A DNA stretch of 64,000 bases from Tretioscincus oriximinensis (Eukaryota; Chordata; Lepidosauria; Squamata; Gymnophthalmidae), in contig JAJVDF010000162.1 in assembly GCA_022410635.1 (NCBI GenBank), positions 962,822 to 1,026,821 of the forward strand, in the 5' to 3' direction. Shown here one piece after another: positions 1 through 10,904 of the stretch. Within the stretch, counting starts at the first letter, position 1; each line of letters opens with the position of its first letter. The translations under genes were made by a program, and so were the position numbers. A model generated the notes under the pieces. That model did not search any database, was not told the DNA's origin, and saw nothing but the letters and a program-made list of their open reading frames with translations.

Positions 1-195
1 TGGAAATATTACATTTAGAAAATTAATCTAACTTCCAATTTTTCACTTTCACTCCTAAATTTATTTTCTATTTTCACTATCCATCATTTTTGCTTACACA
101 TTCTAATCTTTCCTATATTACTTATATTATGGATACAACCATTTGCTATTCCTACTGCTGGTGCATTTACAATATAATTATACCATAAAGTTTGC
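1..195 (-). mobile_element. L1-like LINE 3' fragment
   Basis: AT-rich antisense sequence that matches, by eye, the 3' part of the L1-like fragment near 15975-16085 (shared order of pieces such as tttttgcttaca, then a run of Ts, As and Cs). It begins at the window edge, so its 3' end lies outside. No open frame survives. Family assignment rests only on that internal similarity. Confidence 0.5.
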
Positions 196-559
196 TTGAC
201 TTAAAAAAAAAGAAAGTCCCAGAAGTTGTGGGTCACATCCTACGATGGAGATGTTAGAACCTAGGAAAGGAATGCAAAATCTTTGCCCCCATGACAATGT
301 GAAATGGGTTAAAGATCTTAAGCCAGGTTGCCCCATCTTGATGTTGATTGGATAGAGATACTTGGAAGTGGCTTACAAAACCCAACATTTAATTCCCAGA
401 ACTGGCAATCTTAGTGGGAGTCTTCTTCCCTTCATTTTTCTGTACTTTCTCACTGAACTATACTTTTAAAAATACTTTTTATTATTTTATGCCTAACATA
501 AGCATTATAATGACTTCATACAGTGTCATTTATAATCAAATTATATAGCATTTCCAAAT
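196..559. other. no recognisable feature
   Basis: Mixed AT-rich sequence with no gene, no repeat that recurs in the window and no structured element that I can see. Confidence 0.5.
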
Positions 560-1040
560 CCAATAAATCCAGTATATTCCATCTACCCTTGACNCACCCT
601 AATCCCTCCCATCCCACATGAGATTGACACATCTTAAGTACACTTGATATTCACCCCACACCATTGTTAGACTGATCACAAACTATTAGTTTCCTCCAAT
701 CTTCCATCCATCCTAAATCGTTAATAAAGTCTAGAATTAATTGGTCCATCAAATAGTTCTGCCACCTATGTATTTCCTATTTGCTTTTGTCTTTCCATTC
801 CACTGCCTGNGTGGCCATTATCATCTGTGATAAAATATATTGTTCATTTCTNGCTATCCCTTGAAAGTCTGGCAGCACACACATTTCTTTAGATAGGGGA
901 AGATCATAACCTAAGAGACGTATTTATTTGCCAAACCAGATTCTAGAATTGTGGTACCATTGGACATTCCCAAAGCATATGGCTATACGTCTCTTGGGTT
1001 NCCAGCAATGGGGTGTCATGTTAGGAACTTTATCACTGAA
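560..1040 (-). mobile_element. L1-like ORF2 C-terminal fragment
   Basis: Read on the minus strand near 940-1020, one frame gives TYSHMLWECPMVPQF. This is the His-x4-Cys half of the zinc knuckle at the C-terminus of L1 ORF2, where families typically carry H(M/V)xWECP(K/M)xQxFW. The rest is broken by stops and single Ns. It differs from the L1 at 23038-23774 (HVIWGCPKAQEF), so it is probably another L1 lineage. Boundaries are approximate. Confidence 0.6.
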
Positions 1041-2580
1041 CTAGATTTGTCCTGCTGTGACGATGCCAGCAACAGTGAAAGACTCCCCACCCCAAAGTGG
1101 AAGAAGAAAAATGTATCTGCCCAGCCCAAGGTAGGCTTGAAATGGGAATTTTCCATTTCTCTCGGAGCCCATATTTCTCCTGTGCTCCTTTGCTCAGCAT
1201 TGTGCCATAGGTGCTGTCATGCTCAATCTGCTTCCAGCACACACCCAACCCCTGCCCTGGTCGCTCGATAAATCTGGTGTGCAAGGGTTGCCTTGGGGTT
1301 AATCCTATAAATAATTTTGATTAAAAAAATGGAATCCCCTCTGGGAGATATTCATCACGGGATTGTCATTTCATGGGAGAGAAAGGTTTAATCTCTCCCC
1401 CAGCCCCCCACGTTGGAGGACAGCACCGTGGGGAGGGGGCAGAATGCATTTTATAATGGCTGCTTCCACCTTGAATTGACCTTGCTAAATCTCCATGCTG
1501 TTCCCCCCCCCTCCCACCCCGCTTCACTGCTCCCAAGAGAATGCCCCATCTGTTCTCATCTAGGCACTGAACACCAGCTTTAGACCAAGGCTCCCTCCGG
1601 GGTCAAGGCACTTTCTAAGAGCCTGTCTTGCTCCAGTGCGTCAGAAGGAAGCTTTTTATTTCTCAGGCCATCTGCGAGTTTTTTCTTCTGTAGGAATTTC
1701 TTTCCTGCGTGAGAGTAGGAGGACAGGTACTTTGGTGGGGTTGCTACCAGTGAGCAGGGCATGCCACGCCCGAGATTGGAAGGTCTGGTTTGCATCATTC
1801 GCATGGACCACTGCCCAGAGATCTTTCCCAATGCCCCTGGCACTTGGTGGGCAACAGCACTGGCTGCATTAGGAAAGATGACCAACAGTGCAGATTCCTG
1901 TTCCTGCCAATTGGCTGCGCTGTGCTCTGCTGTAAGGTTGNCACTCATGGCAACCCAAAATCGGTGACCCCCTCCCTCCTCCCTGTTCCACTGGTGGGAA
2001 CAGAAGGAGACTTGGGTCCTTTGCCTTCCCAGTCATGGTCAGCTTACCAGCAGGAGGAGGGACCTGGGAATGGACCCCTGATGTCCAAGTTGAAATTCTG
2101 AGAATTCAGGAGACATGTGCCAATCCAACTCTGCCACAGATGTATAAATACTCAGTCTGTTAAGAATCTATCATGGCTGCATGCGAATGTTGGAGTGAAC
2201 GTGGCATCACAGCCCGTCATGCATGACATACATCATGGAAAGATGACTACAAGGGCAGCTTAAGATAACTGCCTTCTCTCATCCCTTCTCCTTCCTGCAC
2301 TGAGAGACTCTGCTAGAAGTTGGCAGCATCCATAAAATGGCAAAATCTTTCTGGTTCCAGCTCTCTGGCAATTGCTGTTTCAGGTCTATAGAAATTCTAT
2401 TGACAGTTACACTGAACCAGGGAAAAATGCAGAGAACCGCATGCCTCCCCATTCTTCTCGAGCAGGAGGATGCATTTGGACAGCTGATCAAACTGCACAA
2501 TCCAAATGTGTCCCCTTAGCAGCCAGGAAATTTAGTTCCTGGTTATTGGAGGCCTGTGTCAAGCTCTGAGGTATCTGCAA
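1041..2580. other. unassigned, apparently single-copy
   Basis: About 1.5 kb with no repeat that recurs in the window. Open frames up to about 120 residues exist on both strands but overlap each other, contain an N, and show no domain. A short C-rich run lies near 1504-1512. I see no splice-flanked exon that I would defend. Confidence 0.5.
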
Positions 2581-2584
2581 GCAT

Positions 2585-2690
2585 AAGGCCCTTATTCTGG
2601 GTTATATCTCGGTATAGAGCTTGGTCATCCACATGCCAGTGTAGCATGTAGATGGCACATTCCTATTCTGAGATATAGCCAAGAAGAAGG
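2585..2690 (-). mobile_element. Degenerate Harbinger-like MITE (MITE-Ha relative)
   Basis: The inner part (ccttattctggg, then cacatgccagtgtag) lines up with the reverse complement of the MITE at 25063-25225. The ends are decayed and no target duplication is visible. Confidence 0.45.
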
Positions 2691-2864
2691 CTCNGGGGGG
2701 ACGGGGCCTAAGAGTAACAGGGGAAGTGAGGGCCTTTTCCAGAAAAGGCATAATTCTTTGTCCAATACAGTGGGATCACTGCAGCTGAGAACGGTTCCTC
2801 CCCATGGAAGCATGAACTAGCGCACAAGAGGAGAGATTGCTAGCATCCTGGGACCTCACCTCTC

Positions 2865-3075
2865 CTCATTCTCAATTTAACATCTCCAGATTCCCAACTC
2901 AGGCATACAGTGTTGGGAAGCTGGAGATGCTGTCTTGGTACCACAGGTCTCCTCCAAGACAACATCTCCATCTTCCCACACAGGTGCTCACGTGAAGAGA
3001 AAACCGTTGTCTTGGAACCACATGTCTCCTCCTCCAGGACAACATCTATGCCCAACACTGGTGCATAGAAGGGGA
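2865..3075. repeat. Degenerate minisatellite, left half
   Basis: About two and a half units of roughly 78 bp. Each contains a core like caacatctcca followed by gtcttggaaccacatgtctcct. Units are visible from about 2865, 2949 and 3031. The array stops where an L2-like element begins and resumes at 3705 beyond it. Confidence 0.55.
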
Positions 3076-3084
3076 GGGAAGCAG

Positions 3085-3698
3085 CATCTGATTTATTGTT
3101 TATAAATTTATTTGCATTTACATTCCCCCCATACCCAAAGGCCTCAGGGCTGATCACAATAAAAAAATATTAAAACAGATTAAAATAGAGGAATTTTAAA
3201 ATGCGACAGTCTAAAATACAACCGTGCCTTCAAGGAGCAGGGAATATTTGGCTCACCCAAATGAATAGGTGAACAGCTGCATCTTCACTAGGTGCCTGAA
3301 CGTTTACAGTATGGGTGCCTGGAGCACTTTANAGGGGAGAGAATTCCACACCTTGGGGGGCCACCACAGAGAAGGCCCTACCATGTGTCCATATCCTTTG
3401 ANGAGTGAAGGAAGTGGGACTGTCAGGAGAGCCTCATTAGAAGATCTTAGGATGCAGTCAGGGACGTATGGGAGGAGATGTTCCTTCAAATGTTTGGGGC
3501 CTTGTAAGTCAATGTTAATACCTTGAATTAGGCTCCGTAGTGAATAGGCAGCCAATGCAGTTCTTTCAAGACCAGCTTAGTATGTGCCTGGCTAGCTGTA
3601 AATGTCAACAGCCTTACTGCTGAGTTCTTCACCAAGTGTAACTTCCAAACCCTCTTCAGGGGTAGGGCCTCATAGAGCGCTTTACAATGTTGGCACTA
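3085..3698 (-). mobile_element. L2-like LINE 3' end
   Basis: Antisense L2/CR1-superfamily tail. It starts with a (TTTA)-type tail and the block aaaggcctcagggctgatca. On the minus strand it encodes a decayed C-terminal peptide with PSLWWPPKVWNSLP, the motif APxLWNSLPxxVR of L2-type ORF2 ends. Closely related copies lie at 26526-27240 and 29028-29404. It splits a minisatellite (2865-3075 and 3705-3835). Confidence 0.7.
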
Positions 3699-3704
3699 CC
3701 CCCC

Positions 3705-3835
3705 CCTGCTCCAGGACTTAATATTTCCAGCTGCCCAACACTGATGGAGGAGGAGGAACTGGTGTCTTGAAACTACACCCCTTCTCCAGGATTTAGTATC
3801 TCCAACTGTCTTGCATTGACATGGAGGGGAAGTTT
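3705..3835. repeat. Degenerate minisatellite, right half
   Basis: Two further units of the array at 2865-3075, beginning ctccaggacttaatatttcc and ccaggatttagtatctcc. They lie on the far side of the L2-like insertion. Confidence 0.5.
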
Positions 3836-3904
3836 AAGGTAAGCTTTTATGTTGCCTGTACTTCTTCTTGCTTGGATTTTTAAAAAAATTGAGAACATAC
3901 TATT

Positions 3905-4112
3905 TAGAATCATAGGGTCCAACCCCATGTTCAATGCAGGAATCACGAAACATTCCCAGATAGATGGCTCCCCAACCTCTGTTTGGATATTCCCATCGAA
4001 GGAGAACTTCCACCCCCTGTGGCAACTGATTCCACTGGCTGATCACCCTTATTTTTGCATGGTGTCTTATTGATATCTAACTTATATTGCATTATTCTTG
4101 TTTTTGATGGCC
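3905..4112 (-). mobile_element. CR1-C 3' fragment
   Basis: Antisense CR1 3' region. It starts at tagaatcatagggtcc, then ccaaccccatgttcaatgca and the block describing gaccatctggg-type CR1 ends. It is the same subfamily as 11480-12356. Confidence 0.7.
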
Positions 4113-4123
4113 CAATAACAAAA

Positions 4124-4378
4124 AGTGTGGTGTAATGGAAAGAATGCTGGGTTTCTATCTGGGAGTCTCCCAGTTTGATTCCACACTCCTCCAGGAAGCC
4201 AGCTGAGTAGCCTTGGGCCAATCACAGTTCTTTAGAACTCTCTCAGTCCTGTTTCTGTTGTGGGTTTCTGTTGTGGAGGTTATGTGCAGTGCCCTTTGGT
4301 TGGCTGTCCTGAGACCTTCTGTGACTGGGTGGGGTATAAGTACAAATACATAAAATAAATAAGTAAATAAATAAAAAA
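4124..4378 (+). mobile_element. SINE-1 (tRNA-headed, Sauria-SINE-like), AAAT tail
   Basis: A near full-length copy. The head has an A-box-like tggtgtaatggaaagaatg and a B-box-like agtttgattcc at about 4172-4182. The middle carries agccttgggccaatcacag. The 3' end is ggggtataagtacaaata followed by an AAAT-type tail. The layout (tRNA-like head, conserved middle, LINE-like tail) fits the squamate Sauria SINE family; exact family membership is inferred. Confidence 0.75.
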
Positions 4379-5085
4379 GAATTTAGTAGGAAAAGTGGCA
4401 GAAGGAGTGTTGTGCATTAGAACCAAGGCATTCCCTCATTTTATTCTTCTTTCTCTTTTTCTGAGTACATTTATGGTGTAAACATCTGGTCACCAGTCGT
4501 TGGGAAAAGACACTAGACTAATTATCCCTGATCAATGATTCAATAGACATAACAGATCTCCACGCCTGTAAACAAAGCAGCCCACACAAGTAATGTCACC
4601 AAGATGTCTGATGTGAGGAATGGCAGTCTTCCTAATGATCACAGTGTGCCCTTGGCAATCAATGAAGCTTCTAGTAAATCAACAGTGTGAGCTCCTGTGA
4701 GGAGATTCATTTGAGCTTTAATCTTTCACATAGCTGAGCATGGAGGTCAAGGGTCGACTGTCTCAAAGATCCAAGGCGATATTGACAGCCAAAAGGAAAA
4801 TACGATATTTTACTTAGTTTCTGCCTTCCGATTGACAAAATATTCTGGTGTAGATTTCCATGGATTTGCCAAGATGAGTCNATTCAAAGGGTCTTTGGGG
4901 GACAATCAAAATATAATTAGCCCAAAACTCCCTTTTCAGCAAGCAGACGCTAGAAATCCTATTGATTTCTTTTTTTTGAGGGAGTTGAGTAAGCTACCAA
5001 CTGAATCTTTATTTAAAAGCTAAGNGAAAGAGTTGGAATTTAATATGATTTCTGGTTTCTTAAAACAGTCTCTACCAACCTGAAG
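4379..5085. other. unassigned; 4490-4780 looks unique and well-formed
   Basis: No repeat recognised. The part 4490-4780 has even composition with short motifs such as gtaaacaaagc, cctaatgatcac and aatcaatgaagc, and no internal repeats. It could be a conserved noncoding element, but nothing here proves that. Confidence 0.35.
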
Positions 5086-5304
5086 GAGGAGGAGAAGCAG
5101 AAGAAAAANCAGAAGAAAAAGAAAGATGAGGAAAGGTTAGTTTTTATACCACACTTTTCTCAACCTGAAGGGACTCAAAGCACCTTCTGTTCTTCTCTTT
5201 ACAACAGACACCTTGTGAAAAAGATGGGGCTGAGAAAGAACCGTGACTAGCCTAAGATGACCCAGCTGGCTTTTGTGGAGGAGTGCAGAATTGAACTGGG
5301 AGAC
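5086..5304 (-). mobile_element. SINE-1 with GAA-rich tail, cut by assembly gap
   Basis: Antisense SINE-1. The purine-rich stretch 5088-5131 is the tail, then tttttataccacacttttctc, the middle (acaacagacaccttgtgaa) and the B-box side (ttgaactgggagac). The tRNA-like head would fall inside the N run that starts at 5305. Confidence 0.7.
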
Positions 5305-5507
5305 NNNNNNNNNNNNNNNNNNNNNNNNNNNNNNNNNNNNNNNNNNNNNNNNNNNNNNNNNNNNNNNNNNNNNNNNNNNNNNNNNNNNNNNNNNNNNNNN
5401 NNNNNNNNNNNNNNNNNNNNNNNNNNNNNNNNNNNNNNNNNNNNNNNNNNNNNNNNNNNNNNNNNNNNNNNNNNNNNNNNNNNNNNNNNNNNNNNNNNNN
5501 NNNNNNN
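5305..5507. other. Assembly gap (203 N)
   Basis: An unbroken run of N. It follows a SINE and precedes a G-rich stretch (ggggggtgggaggagg), which may have blocked assembly. Confidence 0.99.
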
Positions 5508-6400
5508 GGGGGGTGGGAGGAGGCACATTCAAGCACTTACCATCTCTCTCTCTCAGTCTGCAAGTTGAATGTCAATACAAAATGGCTGAGAGAGAGACTG
5601 TAGCCCCTCCTAGACAGCCCTCCCATTGGTTCATGGATTGGCAACCCCTTTTGTCAATTAAAAAAACTGCCTGGAAGGTTTTGATTTGTTGGCAGCTCCT
5701 CTATGAAAGGAGATTTTCATAGAGGAGCTGTGAATGTGTTCGCCGAATCCCACAAACCCCGAGGACAGCCGCCACTGTTGTGTACACAGGTATAGGCCCC
5801 AGTCCTTTCCCCCACTGGATACCAATTTGTCAGCTTCATTTGAAACATCATCCACGATGGATTTATCTTTATTTCATCTCACCTCCAATGGGTTGGATCA
5901 AAGGAAGATTCACCAATACAGCTTTGGCCTTCAATTGAAGCTGATGGACTACTGTGCGGAATGAATCAGACCAGAGGAAGAATTCTCAGCCTGATGTGGG
6001 CTTTCAATGAAGCTGACAAACTAGCATGTAGTGGGTGGCCACTGGATTCAATCCACACACTGTGGCGGTGAAAGCTGGTGCCTTAGTGCCAGAGGGTTTA
6101 CTTTCAACTCTGGGACAAGATGGGTTTTGTCCCCATGAACCTAAGATCACAAGCAGAAGACAACTGTTAATCAAATCCCTGCAAATGATTTTCAGAGGAG
6201 TTCTGCCTGTTCCTCCACTATAGAAACAGTTCCTTCGCATCAACTCTGATTACTTCAATGTAATGGAGTCCTGCTGGATCAGGCCATAGTATCCTGGTGT
6301 CACATAGTTTCTAGGCATTTTCAAGGAGACAAAGGTGAAAGTTTCACATGGGCTGCAGGAATACGGGGGGTTCGGACCATAATGATACTTATATACTTAA
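5508..6400. other. unassigned; contains a perfect hairpin
   Basis: No gene or recurring repeat recognised. A perfect inverted repeat lies at 5693-5708 and 5715-5730: 16 bp arms, cagctcctctatgaaa, with a 6-base loop. Around it are ordinary mixed sequences. Confidence 0.5.
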
Positions 6401-6414
6401 CAAGATTACCAGAA

Positions 6415-6605
6415 TACCGCGAGAAGATGTCAGCACAGCTCAATGCAGAATCGCTGGCTGAGCATGCTCAGTATTTACTTCCTGATTAGTCATCTTGTCG
6501 GTTCCACAGGGATTTAAAGGTGCAGTGTGACGGCTGCATTCTGCAATTGTTTCTCACATTGTGAATTTTAACACATGTGCATGCAGTTCTGCTTTGAACA
6601 CTATT
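6415..6605 (+). repeat. rep3 dispersed repeat
   Basis: Plus-strand copy of a family whose reverse complement is at 46785-46935. Shared landmarks are gctgagcatgctcagtattt, aggtgcagtgtgacggctgc and caattgtttctcacattgtg. No coding potential or termini recognised. Confidence 0.65.
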
Positions 6606-6611
6606 GAACAC

Positions 6612-6805
6612 TAAATAATTGTCCTGCTTACCCGCTCAACCTGATGTATCTGAGTATCCATTCTAGCAATGCCTGAACAGCCATTCTTAGCCTCCATGAA
6701 TTTGTCTAACCTTTTCTTAAAACTAACAAGACTAATTGCTGTCACCACCTTTGCTAGAAATCCAGAGAGCCAATTTTCTATAAAGACACCCAGCACAATT
6801 ACTAT
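6612..6805 (-). mobile_element. CR1 fragment
   Basis: Antisense CR1 end. The block ccatgaatttgtctaacc and the following text correspond to the C-terminal frame ending LxSFKxxLDxFM(D/E). It lacks the 3' octamer end. Confidence 0.65.
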
Positions 6806-6844
6806 AATGAAGCTATTAAAGCCATGTTAATCCAGGTCCAGAAA

Positions 6845-7045
6845 ATCTACCCAAGTGCTCTCATAGCAGTTTAGAGAGTAACAAGATAAAGGTAGACATC
6901 AGGAGCTTTCACAGACAAGTCAGTTTTTTCAGATACCACTAACTCTATTTCTTAGCACCTGAAGAAGCAGACCTGTCTATGAAAACTAAGCCTGCCTATC
7001 TTTTTTTTGTTAATCTCTAAACTGCCACGAGATTGCTAGATTTGG
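6845..7045. repeat. rep2 inverted dimer
   Basis: Two copies of a roughly 90-bp repeat in opposite orientation: 6845-6937 (minus) and 6957-7045 (plus). The core on the plus copy is gaagaagcagacctgtctat, followed by aaactaagcctgc and gttaatctctaaactgcca. Similar copies occur near 17675, 17793, 18365, 45605 and 51140. Confidence 0.6.
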
Positions 7046-8545
7046 ATGTCTTTAATTTGCATTTTATTTGATTTAAAATTTAAAATTTACAAACAAATGT
7101 ACTCTAAACAATTTGGAGATATATTAAAGTTCCTAATTTCAGGTCAGTATTTTTCTTAATTCTCATAATTTCCTCTCTGAAATATCTTGATGCTTATTGA
7201 TTGGTTTGCTTATTCCATTAAATCTGAGCATTTTTGTAGTTGACCAAGGCTGCAGGCCCATGAAGCTTTCCTACCACAATGGTAGAAACATCATAATGGC
7301 TATGCCCCATGGGATAATGGTTCCGCCTAACAGAATTTCAGTAATCCACTTGGGGAAAAAGTCTGTCGCCGTTGATTTTACTGATAGTTGATGTTTTCAG
7401 AGACAAGTGTGAAACTCCCTATAAACTCTTGTATTCCTGTTCGGAAGCCTTTGTGTGCCGTTCAGTTAAGGGAGAAGGTAGGATATCGTGAGAAGATATG
7501 CAATCAGATAGAAAATAAGCCAATCATGAAAATACACTGAGAAGAGGGCATGGAGAGCAGATGAATTCTTGGACGTGCAATGTGGCAATTTCCTCCAAGG
7601 TTCATTGTGGAAGGTTGAGGATATGGATGCATCAGCCCACAACTGGGTTATTCTGGATTTTGGAACCATTGCATTTTTTAACTCGCTGTGTGGAGAGGAG
7701 CTTTAAACTGATTCTGCATGACCTCTGCTTGGAAGACATGTCTGGCCTTTCAACATCTTTGCCTGAGTGTTAATCACCTATGGGTGCCTGGGACCTGTGA
7801 TTGGACATTCCATAGGCTCCAGAAGAGCCAAATAATCTTTTCCCCCCAACTTCAGATAGCTAAATATCTCAGGTCAACATTCTGTAACCCTTTTTTCCCT
7901 AGCCTTTTCTTTTCTTCTTTTTTTCACCATATATTAACGTGCTTCCCGTAGTGAATTTTACAGAATAAAAGCTCCTTTGTGTGCTTTTTGTGAAGAGTGC
8001 TTCATATGTGTGGCAAATGGTACCGAATCAATAATAATGTACTTATCCTGGCCTTCATTTTCCTCTCCTTTGAGATAATTGCATTGAACAACTGTGAGCG
8101 AACGGGATGAATATTCTGCAAAAGGTCAAACCCAGTTCCATACACACACACAAGCGCACACACCCTATTTACATATTTCCTCTGGTTGTTTTGTTTTGTG
8201 TTCACCCCACATTACCATTTCTAGCTTTAATTGTTTTCTGGAGCATTTCATTTCTCAGTTTCTAATTCTCAAGGTTTCCAAGTACCAGGGGTGAAATAGG
8301 CTGTCAAACAAAATGTCCTTCAAATCTAATATACCGGTAAGTCTGAATCATAAAAGATCCAGAGATGTGACTTTGTCATTCAACTAAGCACTCTACAAGT
8401 AAGGATGTTATCTTTCCATCCATTTATGTGAACCCACATTGAATAATGTGGTTTTATTGAGGGCATAAAGATTGCAAAGTACTGTTTTGAGTACTTGAGT
8501 TACCCCAATATTCTTGAAGCGACGATTGGTATTTAAGTGTTCTTA
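7046..8545. other. unassigned
   Basis: About 1.5 kb of AT-rich sequence. Apart from a small CA run near 8143-8160 I see no repeat that recurs in the window and no exon. Confidence 0.5.
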
Positions 8546-8690
8546 AACTTAACATTGGTCTGTGGAACTTACCTCCAGAAGAGGTGATAATAGATAACAG
8601 CCTGGAGAGCTTTACGATAGGATTAGACCACTAATGGAAACCACAGGTATCAATAGCTATTAGGTTGAATCCCTTGGTACTGCCAATTCA
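8546..8690 (+). mobile_element. CR1-B fragment
   Basis: Sense CR1 C-terminal and 3' UTR text: ggtctgtggaacttacctcc, then gaagaggtgataatagataa and attagaccactaatgg. The peptide equivalent is LWNLLPEEV. Truncated at both ends. Confidence 0.65.
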
Positions 8691-8694
8691 GGTA

Positions 8695-8858
8695 TTTGAA
8701 AGAAAGTAGATTTGCAATTTACATTTCAAATGCATTCATGAGTACCACCACTAATCTGTTGGGGAAGATAGAATAGATGTAAGCCTTTGGGCAAAAATTA
8801 AACCTTGTAATTCTCTGTACACCGAGAGAGGCTATAAATGCTAGATTCTCCTATTTTT
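8695..8858 (+). mobile_element. SINE-2 3' part
   Basis: Sense copy of the 3' half of SINE-2 (compare 57600-57742): gtagatttgcaatttacatt, ggggaagatagaatagatg, gcctttgggcaaaaattaaa and ccttgtaattctctgtac. It runs directly into the pyrimidine tract at 8850, which is its tail. Confidence 0.6.
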
Positions 8859-8990
8859 TCCTCCTTCCTCCTCCTTTTTCTTCCTTCCTCCTTCTCCTCC
8901 TTCTCCTCCTTCTCCTCCTTCTCCTCCTTATCCTCCTTATCCTCCTTCTCCTCCTTCTCCTCCTTCTCCTCCTTCTCCTCCTCATCCTTC
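8850..8990 (+). repeat. Pyrimidine tract (CTCCTT)n
   Basis: About 140 bp of nearly pure C/T, mostly tctcctcct hexamer-like units. It sits at the tail of the SINE-2 copy ending at about 8858. Open frames through it are poly-Ser artefacts. Confidence 0.95.
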
Positions 8991-9430
8991 TTTAACTGTG
9001 TATGCAGGGGACATGGAATGAAAGGTAGGTCAAAGTATGGAAATGCAACTTTCCAGCAATGCCTCCCCCATGTGATCAGGTTCTTCCAGAAGGGTGGTGT
9101 ATCCCTTTACCCTTGATCACCACCAACAGAACAACTGCTGTTAGTGACCGAGGCCACTCGGAAGAGTAGGCAGTGCTTCCAGGGTGTGCAAAACTCAAAT
9201 TGAGATGTAGTTGGAAGGCAACAGTTTGCTGACCTTCCTCTACCTTTCATTCAACATCCCCTGTAAATGCAAATCTCCACCCCCATGGGCTGCCACTGTT
9301 TATTACAGACAGCATTTACCTGGTGAAATGTTAAGAGTGACATTTGAACATCTGCTGAGAATATTGGCTTGACGTCATTCCTTGTCCTGTGATGGTGTAA
9401 TTCAGAAATGAAATTTAAAAAATTATCTAG
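8991..9430. other. unassigned
   Basis: No gene or recurring repeat recognised in this 440-bp stretch. Confidence 0.45.
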
Positions 9431-9860
9431 GGAGAAGGCAAAGAATTATTGTGTTCTTATGCTCTTTGAAGCTAATAGGCAGAAGAGTTAGAAGGTAGAA
9501 AGGAATCAAAGCAGCTCTGTTCTTCTCTTCACAACAGACACCTTGTGAAGTATGCGGAGCTGAGACAGCTCCAAAGAACTGTGGTTAGTTGAAATGTTTG
9601 TGGTGGAGTGTAAAATCGAAACAGGAGACTTCCAGATAAGAGTTTGATATTCTAACCTTACTTAGAAGATGGTAGTAACTAGGAACCTGGATGGCTTTAA
9701 AATAGGAGTACAGAAATTCATGGGCACCATATGTACTAACCGCTTCTAGGGTGGAAGTCTTGATACTGCCTCCAGGATGGAGAAATAGGTAATATTCCTG
9801 AAATGCCGTTTGTAGACTGTGGTCTGGTTCAGTAGGGTTCTTCTTATGTTCTTAGAAAAG
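9430..9860 (+). mobile_element. CR1-B fragment split by SINE-1
   Basis: Sense CR1-B in two parts. 9430-9504 has gctaataggcagaagagtta. 9661-9860 has gtagtaactaggaacctgga, then the 3' UTR ending tagggttcttcttatgttct, the CR1 3' octamer type. A SINE-1 copy lies between them. Confidence 0.65.
9505..9660 (-). mobile_element. SINE-1 fragment inside CR1-B
   Basis: Antisense SINE-1: cacaacagacaccttgtgaa, ccaaagaactgtggttag, then B-box side aaaatcgaaacaggagac and A-box side agataagagtttgatattct. The tail is missing. Confidence 0.65.
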
Positions 9861-10455
9861 ATACTAGACTAACCTACAATTATTAAAAAATAGAATCCTT
9901 ACTTTTCAGATACACTGGCAATAGAGGAGTCAAACGATACCTAGCTATTATAATTCGGGGGGGGAGTCTAACTGGATATAGAAATTCAGCTCAAATAGTT
10001 TTCTCTTCTCTACAAAATATNAACTTTTTATTATTGTTCCACTTCTCTGAATAAGAAAGGAAGCAGAACACGAATCCAATTCCTTTTCTTTTATGACTCA
10101 TTGTTTATTGAAACATTTTCTAACAATCACACTGTAATGNCAAAAAAGAGAAAAGGAAAGGTATAGCCAGAGGTGTAAAACACTGTATTATAACATCTGA
10201 ACTGAAAAATTAATTTTTCAGCTTGTGAATAATGGGCAGCAATCTTGCATATGGATGTGAGGCATCAGTTTTGTAAGACATAATTTATTATGAACAAAGA
10301 GATGAGAAGTGGATTTCAATTTTTCATCAGGTGCAAAGCCCGTTCATAGATCATCTTATTGGGCTTTTAAAAATTATTGCTAAAATAATTTCTGGGGATC
10401 CAACTTGTGGTTGGGTAACACAAGCCATGAAGTTGACCTGGTTTTTGCTTCAATA
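9861..10455. other. unassigned
   Basis: AT-rich, with a short G run (about 9958-9964) and two Ns. No element recognised. Confidence 0.45.
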
Positions 10456-10585
10456 CGTGATGAAGATGAAGATGAAAAAGAAGAAGGAGGAGGAGGAGGA
10501 GAAAGAGAAAAAGAAAAAGAAAAAACAGAGGAAGAGGAGGAAGAGGAGGAAGAGGAGGAAGAGGAGGAAGAGGAGGAAGAGGAGA
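10456..10585 (+). repeat. Purine tract (GAAGAGGAG)n
   Basis: About 130 bp of almost pure A/G, dominated by gaagaggag units. It forms the tail of the antisense SINE-2 that follows. Confidence 0.95.
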
Positions 10586-10870
10586 TTTTTCTCATACAGA
10601 GGGACTCAGAGTGGCTTACAAGGTTAAGAACATAAGAACATAAGAGGAGTCCTGCTGAATGGGGCCAGAGCCCATCTTATCCAGCAGTCTGTCTACACAT
10701 AGGCCCACCATTGCACCTGGCTAGTCTGAACAGAAAAAGGCAACATGTACACCTGCTCTCAACTCCGTGCAACTTTAATTTTGACCCGAAGGCTTACATC
10801 TATTTTATCATCCCTACCAGGTTAATGGTGGTACTCATTTATGTGCTTGAAATGTAGATTGCAAAGCTAT
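10586..10870 (-). mobile_element. SINE-2 split by CR1-B
   Basis: Antisense SINE-2 in two pieces: 10586-10626 (gggactcagagtggcttaca) and about 10783-10870 (gacccgaaggcttacatcta, then accaggttaatggtgg). The CR1-B 3' end at 10627-10780 separates them. Confidence 0.6.
10627..10780 (-). mobile_element. CR1-B 3' end
   Basis: Antisense CR1-B starting with the octamers aagaacataagaacataag, then aggagtcctgctgaatgggg and cccatcttatccagcagtct. Severely 5'-truncated, inserted in a SINE-2 copy. Confidence 0.75.
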
Positions 10871-10904
10871 TTTCATCACAATATCTTTTTTTTTCTTTCG
10901 AAGA

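Noticed and set aside
5137..5722. Frames of 93 to 149 codons across 5305-5507
   Set aside because: They are created by the N run, which cannot contain a stop in translation.
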